From the NCBI RefSeq assembly GCF_001039355.2, contig NW_019776079.1:347532-411531 (forward strand): DNA of 64,000 nt, given 5' to 3'. Made by a program: the position numbers and the translations under genes. The notes under the pieces are model-generated. The model was not told the DNA's origin and searched no databases. It was given only the letters and a program-made list of their open reading frames with translations. This DNA comes from Lingula anatina. Taxonomy: Eukaryota > Brachiopoda > Lingulata > Lingulida > Lingulidae. Of the stretch, positions 12,451-25,272 are shown piece after piece (position 1 is the stretch's first letter; each line of letters opens with the position of its first letter).

Positions 12451-15400
12451 ATGGCTGAAGTTCACAATAGCACACAAAATGCAGAAGCCTCATATGGACC
12501 TAGTGTTAGTAATGGACATGGTGATGCTCACCTAAAGCCCACAGATCAGCCCCAGGAGCAGGCTGACCAGACAGTTCAGAACCTTCCCACTGTATGCAAA
12601 GACTGTGGTGTACTAGATACATTGGAGTGTGGCTGTAAGGAGAACCCAGAAGATCAGTGTGGGTGGGGAAAACTGGAACCTGACTGTGTGCAGAAATGCC
12701 ACAATGCCAAGTGTCTTTTATTTTGCCTTTGTTTCATGGTGACCATACAAGGTACAAATTACAGAGCAATGCATACATGTTATATAAATACACAGTGCAG
12801 TGTGTAATACTAAATATGATTGAGAACTAAGATAATTTTGTTGCATGTGTTGTCATGTTATTACTTGTACTGGTGGGTACATGTGTCTTGCCAAAGTATG
12901 CACTTTGCCTAATACCTCTCAGATGTCTATTTTACTGATACTTGAACTTCTAAATAAAATGAAACTTATTTACAAAAGAAACAACAGAAAAATTGTTTGA
13001 AGTTCAAAGCATGCACAAATTTGAATTAGATGGTATAATATAAACAATTTTTTTTCAGTGTGGAACCAGATTTTTGAGTGACTGCATATTTTGAAATTAT
13101 AACAATAATCAATTCTTATGCGGTCCACCCATTTTTACTGCCCCATTTCATGTGTCTAGCTTCATTTATGTTTTTGAAAAAAAAACTTTGCAGAACAAAC
13201 ATAGAAATACACATGTGCCTATTTTGGAATGACATATGAACACAATTCCCATCGGTAGATAAACATGAGGCATATCATAGGGACCATTCCCAGACTATTG
13301 TACTAACTGTGATCAATCTATCTCCAAGGGGATTCTTGCTAAATTGCAATTCACTTAAGTGGTTTAGATGCCTGTCGTGCCTACTGAAGCTGCTAGGGGT
13401 TAATTAAATATTGTTTGGCAGCTTCAGTAGACCTGCCAGACTTCTAGGTCGCTTAAGCTGAAAGCAATTTAGCAAGAACCCCCTTGGAGATGGATTGACC
13501 CTGTTAGATTGATCTAGGTATGGGAACCCAGTCATAAAGTTAGCATACAACACTTGGAACTTGCCTAATCCTAAAACTTGATATGTGTTGGATCAAAATG
13601 TTTTATGTTTCATTAATCAGGAAAAAAGGATTTAAACTGATTCTTATCATGTTTGATTGCTAAAAAAGTATATCTTAATTTTATCTAGGCATGGTGGTGA
13701 ATGGTTTTGTAAGTTCTTCTATAACAACATTGGAGAAGAGATTCAACCTGTCTAGTACTCAGGCTGGAGTGATAGATGCTGGCTATGATATAGCCACTGT
13801 GCTAGTGCTGGTCTTTGTAAGCTACTATGGAGGAAGAGGACATAAAGGGAAATGGATAGGTAAATTTTGCAGACAGAATTGTCTGTTTTTGCTTGTATTA
13901 AGATAGATTGATTAAACATAAAAAGTATGGCAAAAAAAAGAGGAAGACAAGTATTGCCCCATCTTGTAAGCCTCGGAATTTTGAGAGTGTAACCTGCTGA
14001 TTTAATACTCAATCTTTTAAGCATCATTTTATACCCTTGTTTAAGTGGCATTTTGTTAAAATGTGTTTTTATGTAGTTTAGTAAATAAAGCAGAAAATGC
14101 TTTAAGCCCAACTGTACATTGCTTTATTTCAAAGGAACTTTGTTTATCTTTCCATATTGTCATTTTGACTATGTATATGCTGTGGTAATGAGGACTTAAC
14201 CCTTCTCATAATGTTATAAAACTCAATTATATTTTGAGTTCATTTGACATCATTATAACACTGATTAACTATTATTTTCCAGGTGTTGGTACAATATTGC
14301 TTGGATTTGGTTCTGTTATTTTTATAATTCCACAGTTTACTACAGGCCTCTATGCAGCACAAGAACGAGAAGATGTTTGTGTTTTAGGTAATTCAAATTT
14401 AAATCTAAAAATGCACCATGTATGTTGAATTGTACATTATGTTGTATTGCTGCCTTTGTAGAACCTTCATGATTGTGTTTCATTCCCAGCCTTTGTAGAA
14501 TTTTTTCAAAATTATTATTTTATTTATTTTTCTGTTAATGTTATGTTAATATATTTTTTTGTCAATGTTTTAGATTCAAACAACAATCAAACAGACTTTT
14601 GTCAAAGTCCAGATGCCCATCTGTCTGATTATTTCTATGTATTTTTCCTTGGACAAATGGTTCAGGGGTTTGGGTGCTCTCCCATGTTCACCTTGGCCTT
14701 TGTCTATCTGGATGAGAATGTGTCCACTAAAGAATCCCCTTTGTATACAGGTACAGATGGTTATTCAAAGTGTGAAAATTTTAGAGTTATAATCTGGCAA
14801 GCATTAGAATTTTTTTAAGTTTGTAAATTGTTCATATTTTAGAGGGCGAAAAGGAGTTCAGTAGGTGCTGTAATTATAGTTAATCAGTTGTTGAAAAAGA
14901 AAAATTAATTTGACTTTGATGCATAAAAAAGGCAAAGGAAGTTCATATACACTTATCATACTGGTTAAAAGTAGTGTAAGGGTGATATTTTCAAGTTTAA
15001 AAGTAAGCCATGGTATGTATTGTTTATATCCAAAATAGTAGTGCATGGCTATGTCATTGGATGATGTTGTCTTTAGGTATATACTATGGGATATCTGTGA
15101 TAGGGCCTGCTCTGGGCTATGTGCTAGGCGGAGTGTTGCTCAATTTATATGGAGATATTGGGCAGGTGGATATCAGCAGGTAAAGCAGGCTAGAATATAT
15201 ATATATTTATAATTTTTTTTGTGTGTGTGTTTATAAAACCCACTTTAAAAAGTTTTGAAGCTTTGATTTTTTTCTGTATGTTTATATGTAGTAAATCTTG
15301 GATAAACATTAAAAGTGACTTTGTTTATTACTGTAAAGTTGAAGAAATTGAGTACAATATGTGAGTGAGTGAAATATAAAGCTACACCCAAGGTTAATTT

Positions 15401-18372
15401 TGGGTACAATTTGACAGGGCATTTTAAATTTTAGCGGTATTTTAAAATAAATTTCAATGCTGTGCTGTTTATTTCAGTGTCACCATATCTCCAGATTCCC
15501 CAAGTTGGTATGGTGCCTGGTGGCTGGGATTTCTAGGGACTGCTGTGATGTCATGGATTATAGCTTTCCCTTTGCTGGGTTTTGCTGCAGAGTTACCTGG
15601 TACTAATTAAGCACAGCCTGTTTTTTTTCTGGATCTTTATTTCTTTGATATTATACTTCAAGGCCATAGGGTATTTTTTAAATGTAAAATATTTACTAAA
15701 AACATTTATGATTGATAACCATTATACAATTTTGATATGTCTTAATTAAAAAAAAATAATTGAAAATAATAAGTTTGGTGGTAAGAGATGGTATTGATGA
15801 ACTTAAAACTTTTGAATGAATAAATATGAAGCTTACCTAGGACTTTTTTGGGGGAGGGGGGGGGGATATCAAAACATTACATTAAAATTCATATTATGGG
15901 GTACTTTCTTTCTGTGATCTTGACTACTGGTATATAATATAAGATCTTATTGATTCTTTAATTGCTCATTTATTATTTTATAAATTGCTCATTTATTATA
16001 TATAATATTATATATAATATCAGATCTTAATGATTCTTTAATTTTCATTTATTCTTTTGTGAAATTGAAAATTTATGAAGTGTCACTAAAAGATTTTTAA
16101 ATGAAGTAAAATACAGACATGAATCTGTAGATCAAACTGTTCCAAATATATATATTCAAATTTTTTTCTTATATTTCAGGTGCTCTAAAAATAAAAGAAG
16201 AAAAGAAAAAAAGCAACTCCACAGCCTTTGATTCTAACCTCATGGATCTTGGTGCTGCTATGAAGCGTCTCTTTCAGAATGCAACTTTTGTTTGTATAGT
16301 GATATGTGATGCAGTGGAAGGATTTCTTGTAGGAGGGTTTATAGCCTTTGCGCCCAAATATTTGGAGAACCAGTTCAGTATGTCTGCAAGTCAGGCATCA
16401 ATATTAACAGGTAAGGGTTACTTTTTAAGCATATCTGCTCACCAAGCTCATTATAGCTTCTAACCAAAACAATTTCCAGATTTAAGATATTAGGCAGATA
16501 CAATCACTGATAATTTTATGTCAGCCCAACAGTGTTGTAAAAAAAAAATTAAAGTGATCAGTGAAGACATTAGATTTTTAAGAATAAAATTAAAAAAGAA
16601 AATTATTGTCACATATTTTAGCAGGAAAGAAAGATATTTCCTGAAGGCCAAAAATATTTTCCAGGTGTTGTTGTTGTGCCAGCTGGAGGGGGAGCAGCCA
16701 TGTTGAGTGGTTTTCTGTTAAGGAAATTGTCCTTCTCATGTGCAAACATTATCAAGTTTGGCTTCATAGTGCTACTCATCTCCTTCTTCTGCTGTTTTGG
16801 ATTATTTGTTAGATGTGACAACATGCCCTTTGCAGGAGTAGGAGCCTTACAGCCTGGGTAGGTGAATGATACTGGTATTATCTTCTAAATTAAGTGTACT
16901 TTAGACAAGATAAAATGGAACAGTTCTTTTATCAGGAAGGATTTTGCTCGATTCAGACTTTTTACTTCACATCTTTACAAATCAACTCTGTGTGCTTTAA
17001 AATAACATTTTGTTCAGAGGAAATAGTGATCTTGCCTGAATTATATACATGACTTAGGTGTATTGTATATCACCCCACTTTTTGTTTTAGTGGTTATCAT
17101 GAAAGTGCTTCAAACATGACATTGGAGTGCAATATACACTGTGGTTGTCTTCAAGATTTCTACAACCCAGTGTGTGGAGATAATGGAGTTACTTATTTCT
17201 CACCTTGTTACGCAGGATGCTTAACTAAGAACATATTGGAGTCAGACAATGTAAGTTTTGCTTTATGGATTTTCCCTGAAATTTCATTGTATGTTTTCAT
17301 AAAGAACTTGTGGAAATCTCTTTCTTCAGCACATCAGGCTTAAGATAATTGCTTTTTTGTCAAACAGATGAGGAAATGTATCAACTGTCTATAAAGTATA
17401 AATCAGATGTTGTCTTATGCAGTGACCATGCATTGTTAATGTATCATAATTTTTTTTCAGTATTATAACAACTGCAGTTGTGTACAGTTCCACAGCAGTG
17501 GTCTGATGAACAATTCCATGACAAAGGCTAAGGAAGGTCCCTGTTCAACCTCGTGTACATTGATGCCATTGTATCAAGTGGTGCTGTTGTTTCTAATCAC
17601 TTTCACCTTCTTAGCCAGCACTCCAACGGTACAGGCTATTCTCAGGTGATGATTTTCACACCTAACACATTCTCACACATTTTGCAAGCCACTTAATTTA
17701 TAAAAGTAAATAGAAAATATTTAATAAGAATATTTTTACAATGTCTAGGATATGTTTTAGAAGTAAGTAAAAATTTCATGAATTAGAGTGCTAATTAACT
17801 GTTTGATGATTAATCATTTACCTTGCAGCATGTTTAATATTTTGTATCCTTCATTGCAGAAGTGTCCAAGAATGTGACAAGTCCCTGGCAACAGGAGTGG
17901 GATGGGTGGCTGTGAGGTTGCTAGGTACTGTACCTAACTTTTAGTGTGTCAATTTGTAGCTTATCTTGGGCTACAAAAACAGTGGTTTTTAATGTAGTAC
18001 AGAAGAAAGAAATGTATATAGTAGTTGCTAAAGTGGTTAAGTCTGTTACACCAAATATATGTTACTGGAATTTTCTGTCTGAGCTGTATTTGTAGAAATA
18101 TTCTTCTTTATTCAGGTTTGATTCCTGGTCCAATTGTCTTTGGTGCCATACTAGACAGTGCATGTATTGTGTGGGGTGAGGAGTGTGGCCAGAGGACCTC
18201 CTGCCATCAGTATGACAACGAAAGGATGAGTTACTACTTTGTTGCCTTATCGGCAAGCTTTAAAGCAGTGTCCTCCTTACTGATGTTCCTGGCATGGTAT
18301 TTATATAAGCCAGTCCCAGGTAGTGCATGTTATGCAGAGGATGCAACAGGGGAAGAGGTTTGTCAGCTGTAA
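12451..18372 (+). CDS. SLCO4A1: Solute carrier organic anion transporter, SLCO4 type (689 aa)
   Basis: Exons: 12451-12751, 13689-13859, 14283-14387, 14574-14750, 15077-15179, 15478-15599, 16180-16410, 16665-16857, 17091-17250, 17461-17645, 17860-17924, 18116-18372 (stop TAA). The phases close to 2070 bases. OATP carriers move amphipathic organic anions across the plasma membrane with 12 membrane segments. Family hallmarks: CGWGKLEPDCVQKC before TM1, then GMVVNGFVSSSITTLEKRF, the GAWWLGFL signature (about residues 297-304), FAPKYLENQFSMSAS, a cysteine-rich Kazal-type loop (about 480-540, CNIHCGCLQDFYNPVCGDNG), and the C-terminal IPGPIVFGAILDSACIVW. Start and end resemble SLCO4A/4C more than other subfamilies; 4A versus 4C is not resolved. 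The signature's usual RW is SW here (DSPSWYGAWW). A TTG four codons upstream is in frame, but the ATG is preferred. Confidence 0.94.
13280..13533. mobile_element. MITE-like inverted-repeat element in the transporter's first coding intron
   Basis: The left arm (ATCTCCAAGGGGATTCTTGC, then TACTGAAGCTGC) is matched in reverse complement by the right arm (GCAGCTTCAGTA, then GCAAGAACCCCCTTGGAGAT). The arms are about 110 bases with moderate divergence, and ATA flanks both ends. No coding capacity. A diverged relative is at 56440-56654. Confidence 0.8.
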
Positions 18373-20105
18373 TTGAGAATTTCTAAGAGGTATACAAAGT
18401 ATGTGCTATTCTAGTGATGAAGACATTGCACTGGTTAGTGTTATTTTAATATAATGATACGTAAGAAAGTTTTCATATAATGTTCCAGTACAAGTTCTAT
18501 TTTAGTATCTTAGATGGCTTAGATGGCTTCATTAAGGGACACTACAAAGAATTTTGGCACAAAGAAAATGCAAATTTATTTATTATCTATTATAATATGT
18601 ATGGGGTCATCAGCATTTTCTAATAGTTACTGACCTTTGCTCTATTCAAACTCAAGCATTCCCTTTGAGTTTTAGGATATCTTTTTGTAGTTGTCTACAG
18701 CTGAGTGAAGAGTTACATCCATTACTTGCATTTTAATCTGAGACAAAAGTGCAAAAGAGGGAGAATGAAAGCATTACTTACAAAAATTGTTACATGGTCT
18801 TGTGACATTATTGCAGGCTAACTTAAAAAAAAAGAAAATTTAAGACAATTTTTCATTAATATGAAGAAAGTAATATATGATAACCAGCACAGTTGGTCTC
18901 AGACGTCTTTTTTCATTCCCTTTTTCCTCAAGTACAAATATTGATAAGTTTTCCTAATGAGTGAAAAATAGTATTCTGGTCACAATTATTTAACCTGATT
19001 TTAACATTTTTGATCAGTATTTTTGATAGTATCATATCTCTTATATGAATTTATAATAAATTTGTTTAATTTTCACATTGCTATTTTGGGGACAATATTT
19101 CTACAAAAAGGTCATACATTTTGTGGGCATCTTTCACATAAGGACTGATAATGGATATTTAGGCACTGTTGTGCTAAGAGCATGATCCATTACACTGTGA
19201 CGTGCAATATATGGAAAAACTTTAAATATTATATTACACTTGCCATATTTTTAAAAACTTAATCATATCCTACTTTTCCAGGATTAATAGACTTACATTT
19301 TGTAGACATTCTTCTTTCTGGGAAAGGGTTGCTAGGAAGTCAGGTCATGAAACCTTTACTCTACTTTTATTATATGTATTTCAAATTTACAAATTATGGA
19401 CCTTTATAAAGTGGTTGTTTGTTATCGTTCAGGAAAAATATGCATTGTGCTTTTTGATACAAATTTATTAAAGATACTTTCCAGCTATTCAGTTTTGATG
19501 ACTGTTATTGTTATTTTAGTGCTAAATATAATTAATATCATGTAAACAATATTTAACTATTTTATACTTCAGGTTGGTGCTCTCATTTATAGAGAAGTGA
19601 ACCTGATATAGTAATGTGTGTTATTTTTGGAAATCCCTTTTACTGCAGGTATAAGAATTATTAAAACCCTGTATTTCATTTTATATCATGAAGAGTATCA
19701 AGAAGAAAAGGCAACATTTGACATATAGCACAGAGGGCATGCCATGTCTGGTTCTCGAGTTCTGTGATATATCATATATGCCACTTGTCAGTGAGGCATA
19801 TGTGAAACCCACTCATGCTTTACACTCGTATATATTACCAACACCTCATTGACTTGTGGTTTGTCTATTACATAATTATTTCTGGGGAAAGCATGAAAGT
19901 AGAATTTTTCATTGCCTTCTTCCATTCATCTTTTAGCTGTCAGATATTTCATGTTAAAAAACAGGAAATGGCTATTTGGAAAATAAATTGTAGAAATGTT
20001 GAGCAATGTAGTTGCATGTGAATACCTTTTCAGCTTATATTCTAGTTATTATATAATTATATTTATGAAAAGTGATATCAATAAATGTATATTTTATATC
20101 TCCAC
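18373..20105 (+). other. Transporter 3' UTR region
   Basis: About 1.7 kb without coding signal follows the transporter stop. The AATAAA at 20080-20085 is the likely distal polyadenylation signal, because an AATAAA on the opposite strand for the convergent GOLT1B gene follows within 110 bases. No RNA gene or repeat of note was recognised. Confidence 0.5.
20080..20085 (+). promoter_or_regulatory. Candidate polyadenylation signal of the transporter
   Basis: AATAAA at the end of a long non-coding stretch after the stop codon, facing a minus-strand AATAAA at 20188-20193. Confidence 0.45.
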
Positions 20106-20187
20106 TGTTCTGAAAATATCTCAGATTAAAATTTGGACCAATTAAACTTAAAACTGGATTAGAGATAAGATGTTTGACAAAGAACTA

Positions 20188-20193
20188 TTTATT
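20188..20193 (-). promoter_or_regulatory. Candidate polyadenylation signal of GOLT1B
   Basis: TTTATT on the plus strand, i.e. AATAAA on the minus strand, about 1.35 kb past the GOLT1B stop. If used, the GOLT1B 3' UTR would contain the MITE at 20275-20465. Confidence 0.35.
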
Positions 20194-20274
20194 AATACAC
20201 ACTTATGCCTGGAGGCTTAACTTGTATATCCAGTCTTCAGTCATCCATTCCTTTATTGTACCAGCTGAATATAT

Positions 20275-20465
20275 GGCCGCATTCATATCAGCAGACTTAC
20301 TAGTCCAAGGATCAAATATGGCGACCAACTTAAAAGCTTGTTGTTAAATCCACTTTGTGACTTATAGACATTGAATAGATTCCCTGTGGGAATATACAAC
20401 AAGCATTTAAGTGGTTGTCCATATTTGATCCACGGACTAGTTAGACGGCTGATGTGAATGCGGCC
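20275..20465. mobile_element. MITE-like element, GGCCGCATTC family, copy 1
   Basis: The ends GGCCGCATTCATATCAGC and GCTGATGTGAATGCGGCC are near-perfect inverted repeats. Similarity continues about 50 bases inward (ACTAGTCCAAGGATCAAATATGG against CCATATTTGATCCACGGACTAGT). TAT flanks both ends as a candidate target duplication. It is 191 bases with no coding capacity. A second copy at 44493-44667 has the same TAT flanks. Confidence 0.88.
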
Positions 20466-21547
20466 TATAATTAAACCAAACTAATGATTATAATATGGTA
20501 TTTTTATTAACTTTTTTCACTTATCAATGAGAACTGCTAAGTTCACCTATCATCAAACAACTGTGTACACTATGTAATATGTGAACAAAGCAAAATGACT
20601 GACAAAAAACAATCTAAGTGAATATGTATGTATAAAACTGACTCTGAATATGTACAATTATATTCTCAGTTATAGCAAATATCTCTAACAGCATAGCAGT
20701 AAATTGATGGGTGCAAAATGACATTAAAGGACAACTTATAATAGGTAATAATTACTTGAAATACTTGCATTACTATTACACATGCATGGAAGTATTAAAG
20801 TGAAACCTCTCTCTCTCTCCCCCCCCCACCCCCCAAAAAATAAATAAATTACAATTAAGTAAATAAAACACAGTTACAGTTTAAAAAATTATCTTAAATA
20901 TATTTTAGTTAAAATTTAGACTATCCTCTGTTTTAAAGACATAGGGGCAACTTCATATGAAAAACTACAATAAATATTGCAATGTTTTAATTTTTAGAAA
21001 TAAAGTAAGCTTGTTTTTTATGTTCCTTAATGAAGAACATATGCTGATCTATAACAAATCTTGCTTTATTTTGATGACAAAAATATGCCTTTACATAATC
21101 AAAGCAGTCTAAAATTTTGATATTTGTGACCAAATAGTTCAGTGCCTGGTTTTTATGAAGTGAACTAAACACCAATATGTTATAATAGATTATGATATAC
21201 CTTGGCAGAAACCTTTTTACCTTCCAACAAACATACAAACAGCAACAAAATTACCAAAGTAACTTTCCTTTAGGAGAATCCTAATTAGGTTTCATCTTCA
21301 TTCACTTGAACTCAAAATTCTCCTTGATCATAACATCCAAGTTCTCATTCCTCTTGCCAGCAACATACACACAAGTAGATGCAGATACGGTTACAACTAT
21401 GGCTGATATAAAGATCACAGCCGTTGGCTATTGCATCCTGTAACCATTGCCTCTTATAACATCTTAGATTCATGGTTTATCCCAATTCCTGTTCTATACC
21501 ATGGTGTGCAGTAAGGTGATGAATCAAATGTGACAGCAAGTCCTATG
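20466..21547 (-). other. GOLT1B 3' UTR / intergenic stretch
   Basis: No coding exon seen. It contains a CT/C-rich tract near 20808-20835 and otherwise plain AT-rich sequence, and probably belongs to the GOLT1B 3' UTR. Confidence 0.4.
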
Positions 21548-24500
21548 CTATACCATGGAATTTGATGCTCCTAATTTGTCTGCAAGCTGAAAGAAGGAGG
21601 AAATAATTGTGATTTAAATGATTAGTCATACATACCTGGTTTTAAAGATAATAGATTTGGGCAAAAACCTCTATTGCCTAAAATACAACATATTACATTT
21701 TGTTAGCAAATTGTTAAATATTGTTTATTATTAAATAATTAAAGCCCCTCTTTACATCCAGGCTCTTATGTTCCATATGTAGCAGTATGTTTTGAGAAGT
21801 TCTCTTCCATTTAGAAGCCTATATGTGCCAACCAGAATTGATTGGCCATGTCCACCCTTACGAAAAAGTCCTATAGGATCCTATAGGACTTTTTCGTTAG
21901 GGCAATGCAGGGAGGTTTATTTAGAAGATTTTCTTTCAAAATAGCCAATCTCTCAAACATAACCATTACTCACTGACAGAATGTAAAGATATAACCTTTA
22001 GATACCCAAGATAAATACTGTAACAAGTAAGACAACTAGCAGCGTAAACCCCCCAATGCTGCATTTTAAGGTCCTGCAATAATGTATCTTCACAAAGAAC
22101 AGACTTTTTACTCAGTCTATAGTCTTAGTTTATTATGTGTCAACTCAATACTTACTTATAAATATGCAAATCAAAATCTTCTTGCATATTTAAAACAGCA
22201 ATATACAACTTTGAATGCAAAAACACTGACCCCACTGTCCTCTGATCAACAATGGACACAGTGACATTAAGAATTAGTCTGCACACTTAATACATTATAT
22301 GAAGTAATATATAGCATGAGAAATAGCAATCATAATCCTAAACTGACTAACTTGCATGCATAATGTCCATCTGATAACTATGCTTCATTGTCTGGACACC
22401 TGCTAGTTGCAAAGGTGCAGCATAAATGCATTCTGATATGTGTCTAGGGTAAAGATAGGTGAATATAAAAGCTTTTATCTGTTTACACAAAGGCTTCTAT
22501 GGAAAAAGTACAGAGATGGTTCTATAATCTACTGCATATACTTACACCACTAATTCCTGGCATATTGAGAATTGTTCCAATAACTGGAACTCTTCGTAGA
22601 AAATTTACTGCTACAGGGAAAAATCCACTGAAAAGAAAAACATTTCACACAGTGTCATAAAAGGAGGTCGTCCTTTGTGTTCAGCAAATTAACCCCCCCC
22701 AAATAGTTCACACAACATTTAGTTTAATAACCATTACTGCACCTAACAAGGTGCTCTGTTCAGGTGATTGTGTATTGATTGGAAAATATTTCTTTCCATA
22801 CAGTTGTTTTACAGTATGCATTTATTTCCAACTTACCTAAATAAAAGAACAAATCCATATACTTCTACACACATTCCAATAATGGGCCATCCAAGGAGGA
22901 CAACAACCATGCCACCAACAAAGAATCCTGTAGCCTTGAGTTTATGACGTTGAAAGAAAAATCTAACTGTTCTTTCTAGTCCTATTACAAATGCAAGGCC
23001 TGATATAAATAAAATCTGAAAAAAGAACAAAAAAGCTTTCTAAGATTTCAGCATTGCTACATTCTTATGCAAGTAAGATAATTAAGCAATCAAAGGCAAA
23101 ATCAAATACACACATTTACCATGTGATATCTCTCATTTTTCTCAATTCTAAAATTGTAAGCCATCTGTGCTGAACTGTAAAAAGTACATAGGTCAAGACA
23201 ATACTCACATTCCCTATAGCTAAAAGACCTTTGTCAAAGAAAAATAGCACCCCAAGAAATAAGAAGGCAACACCAAATCCTGCCAGGCCAACACCAATCT
23301 CTGAAATAAATGGGAATATAATCATAAAACATGGATGCTGATTTAAGTCATCAGATATTCTGGTTGGCCTGTCTGTCCATTACATTGCCATCGCTGTCCG
23401 ACACGTGATGTTTGCCCCATAACTGCCAAACCACATTTTAGTTTTATTTTAAATTTACTGAGTAGCTTTGTTTGGTAAAGAAGCAGGTTACTTTTGAAAA
23501 TTGACATGATCCATTCACATTTACAGTAATTATTCTGCTTTTATGGACAATTTGGTGACATTCACCCCATAACTTCCAAACGGTATTTTTGTTTTACTTA
23601 ATTTTTACTGTGTAGCTTTGTTTGGCAACAAAGCAGGTTGCTTTCAAAAAGCAGCAAGATCAGTTTACATTTACATTTATTCTGTTTTTTTCTTTTTTTG
23701 TTTGTTTGAATATCTTATTTTTCACACATTAGCATTTTCAGTGGCTTTTATGGCCCATGAAACAGAATAACTTGCTAGTTTTTCAATGTCCATGTTACCT
23801 GTAGTGCATAATGTAAGAGGATAAGAGTGATTATGCTGTTTTAAAGCATTATATAATAGTGCATCAAAATTGGCCAAAACATTATTTGGTGTTTTTTTTT
23901 TCATCTGAATGTCTGAACATTTGTCAGCTTTGCTACCTTATTTCCAGTATGGTGTCTGTATATTTGTCAGCTTTGCTGTTTAGTTATATGAACAGAGTTA
24001 GGAATGCAGAGCATTTGGGCCATACATCTCAAGAGAAACTGTTGGGGGATATATCTCAAGAGAAATCATTGATTAATTTCAGATTTTAAAATTCAACAAA
24101 CAACTGACATGTTACTATATATTAAAAACAAACAATGCCTTAATTATTTTGCACAAAAACCTGTCTGCAGCATATCATGTGCATTAAATTGCCAATGAAC
24201 TAAATACTTTGTATCACAGCCAAGTTCTGTGGCCTTATCAAGCTGAAAAGCTTAGTGTCATGTGACATTTAGATACAATATTACAAGCCCTTTAGGCATG
24301 TAAGATCATACATTACTGGGTTGGTTATTTAGTTACTGGCCTGGGACAATATAAAATATGAAAGTCTCTTCAAGCATAATGACAAATGTACATTGTTGTG
24401 AAACACTTTGGTAATGTTTAAATGTGATGTCTTGAATTTTTATCCTTTTTCTCTTCAATGAGTAGCTTTGTCAATAATTCATATTTTTGTGACAACTATT

Positions 24501-25272
24501 TCAGTCTAAATAATGAAACTATTTCCCATCATCCAATTACATAATGCCAAGAACAATATGAACATCTCTGTGGGCAGAGATACTCAGTACCCTCCTACTA
24601 TAAAGAAAACCACTCTGTTCAAAGCTTCAAGTAACCAATTCATAAACTATTAGTCAACTTTTTAAAAATGAAAAATATATTATCTGGACATATCATGTGT
24701 GTATATTTACCTATCATAAAATACTGTCAAAATGAATTTCTTTTAATATTATTACATGAACAATAACACATTATATAATATAAACAAACAGTTACATTAT
24801 ATATAAACATTTAGCTAATAAGAAAAATGTGCAGATAAATCAATCTAAGATATAATATATGCATTTGAAACAAAACTGCTTTAAAAACTCAATCTAAAAA
24901 TAGTTTTATAACAGTCCATTTCGTCATTTGTTAAGCAACGAAAATTTGCATTTATCATTATTTAAAGTGTTCGACTTATGTTTATGATCATATTTTGCTT
25001 ATAAATAATTCTGCGATAAATCCTAAGAGTAACTAAAACATAATTTAATGTATTCATACTGGCTAAAAAAACATTGCAATTTCTGTATGCTTATTAAATA
25101 TGCTGTTTGAAAATGCCACACTGTAGTGGTAAGCAAGTCGACGTGTTCATATGTTCGTGACCGTAGTTATAATAATTGTTTTTCTGCAAAATAAGCCAGC
25201 TATAACATCACTTTTCATTGTTGATTATCCACCGTTTGAAAACTTACTTTGAAAGTCCGTCACAGGTATCAT
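21548..25272 (-). CDS. GOLT1B: GOLT1B, vesicle transport protein GOT1 (138 aa)
   Basis: Five coding exons in gene order: 25272-25248, 23300-23209, 23015-22837, 22627-22546, 21586-21548 (stop TAG). The phases close to 417 bases, 138 residues, the same length as human GOLT1B. The protein is a small four-helix membrane protein of the GOT1/SFT2 family, acting in ER-Golgi and Golgi vesicle fusion. Visible hallmarks are KIGVGLAGFGVAFLFLG, FFFDKGLLAIGN, SGLAFVIGLERTVRFFFQ, KLKATGFFVGG, LLGWPIIGM and the tail DKLGASNSMV. The gene starts with a 25-base coding exon (MIPVTDFQ) separated from the rest by a 1.9 kb intron. GOLT1B rather than GOLT1A is chosen on length and tail, though invertebrates usually have a single gene. 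Confidence 0.97.
21855..21902. repeat. 48-bp near-perfect palindrome
   Basis: The arms CCCTTACGAAAAAGTCCTAT and ATAGGACTTTTTCGTTAGGG meet at a central AGGATCCT, with a single mismatch (TTA/TAA). It lies in the last intron of GOLT1B. It could be the fused ends of an inverted-repeat transposon. Confidence 0.95.
23400..23695. repeat. Diverged tandem duplication, about 160 bases
   Basis: CCCCATAACTGCCAAACC at about 23416 and CCCCATAACTTCCAAACG at about 23564 begin two similar units. Both continue with GTAGCTTTGTTTGG and AAGCAGGTT. It lies in the first intron of GOLT1B; the rest of that intron shows nothing recognisable. Confidence 0.75.
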
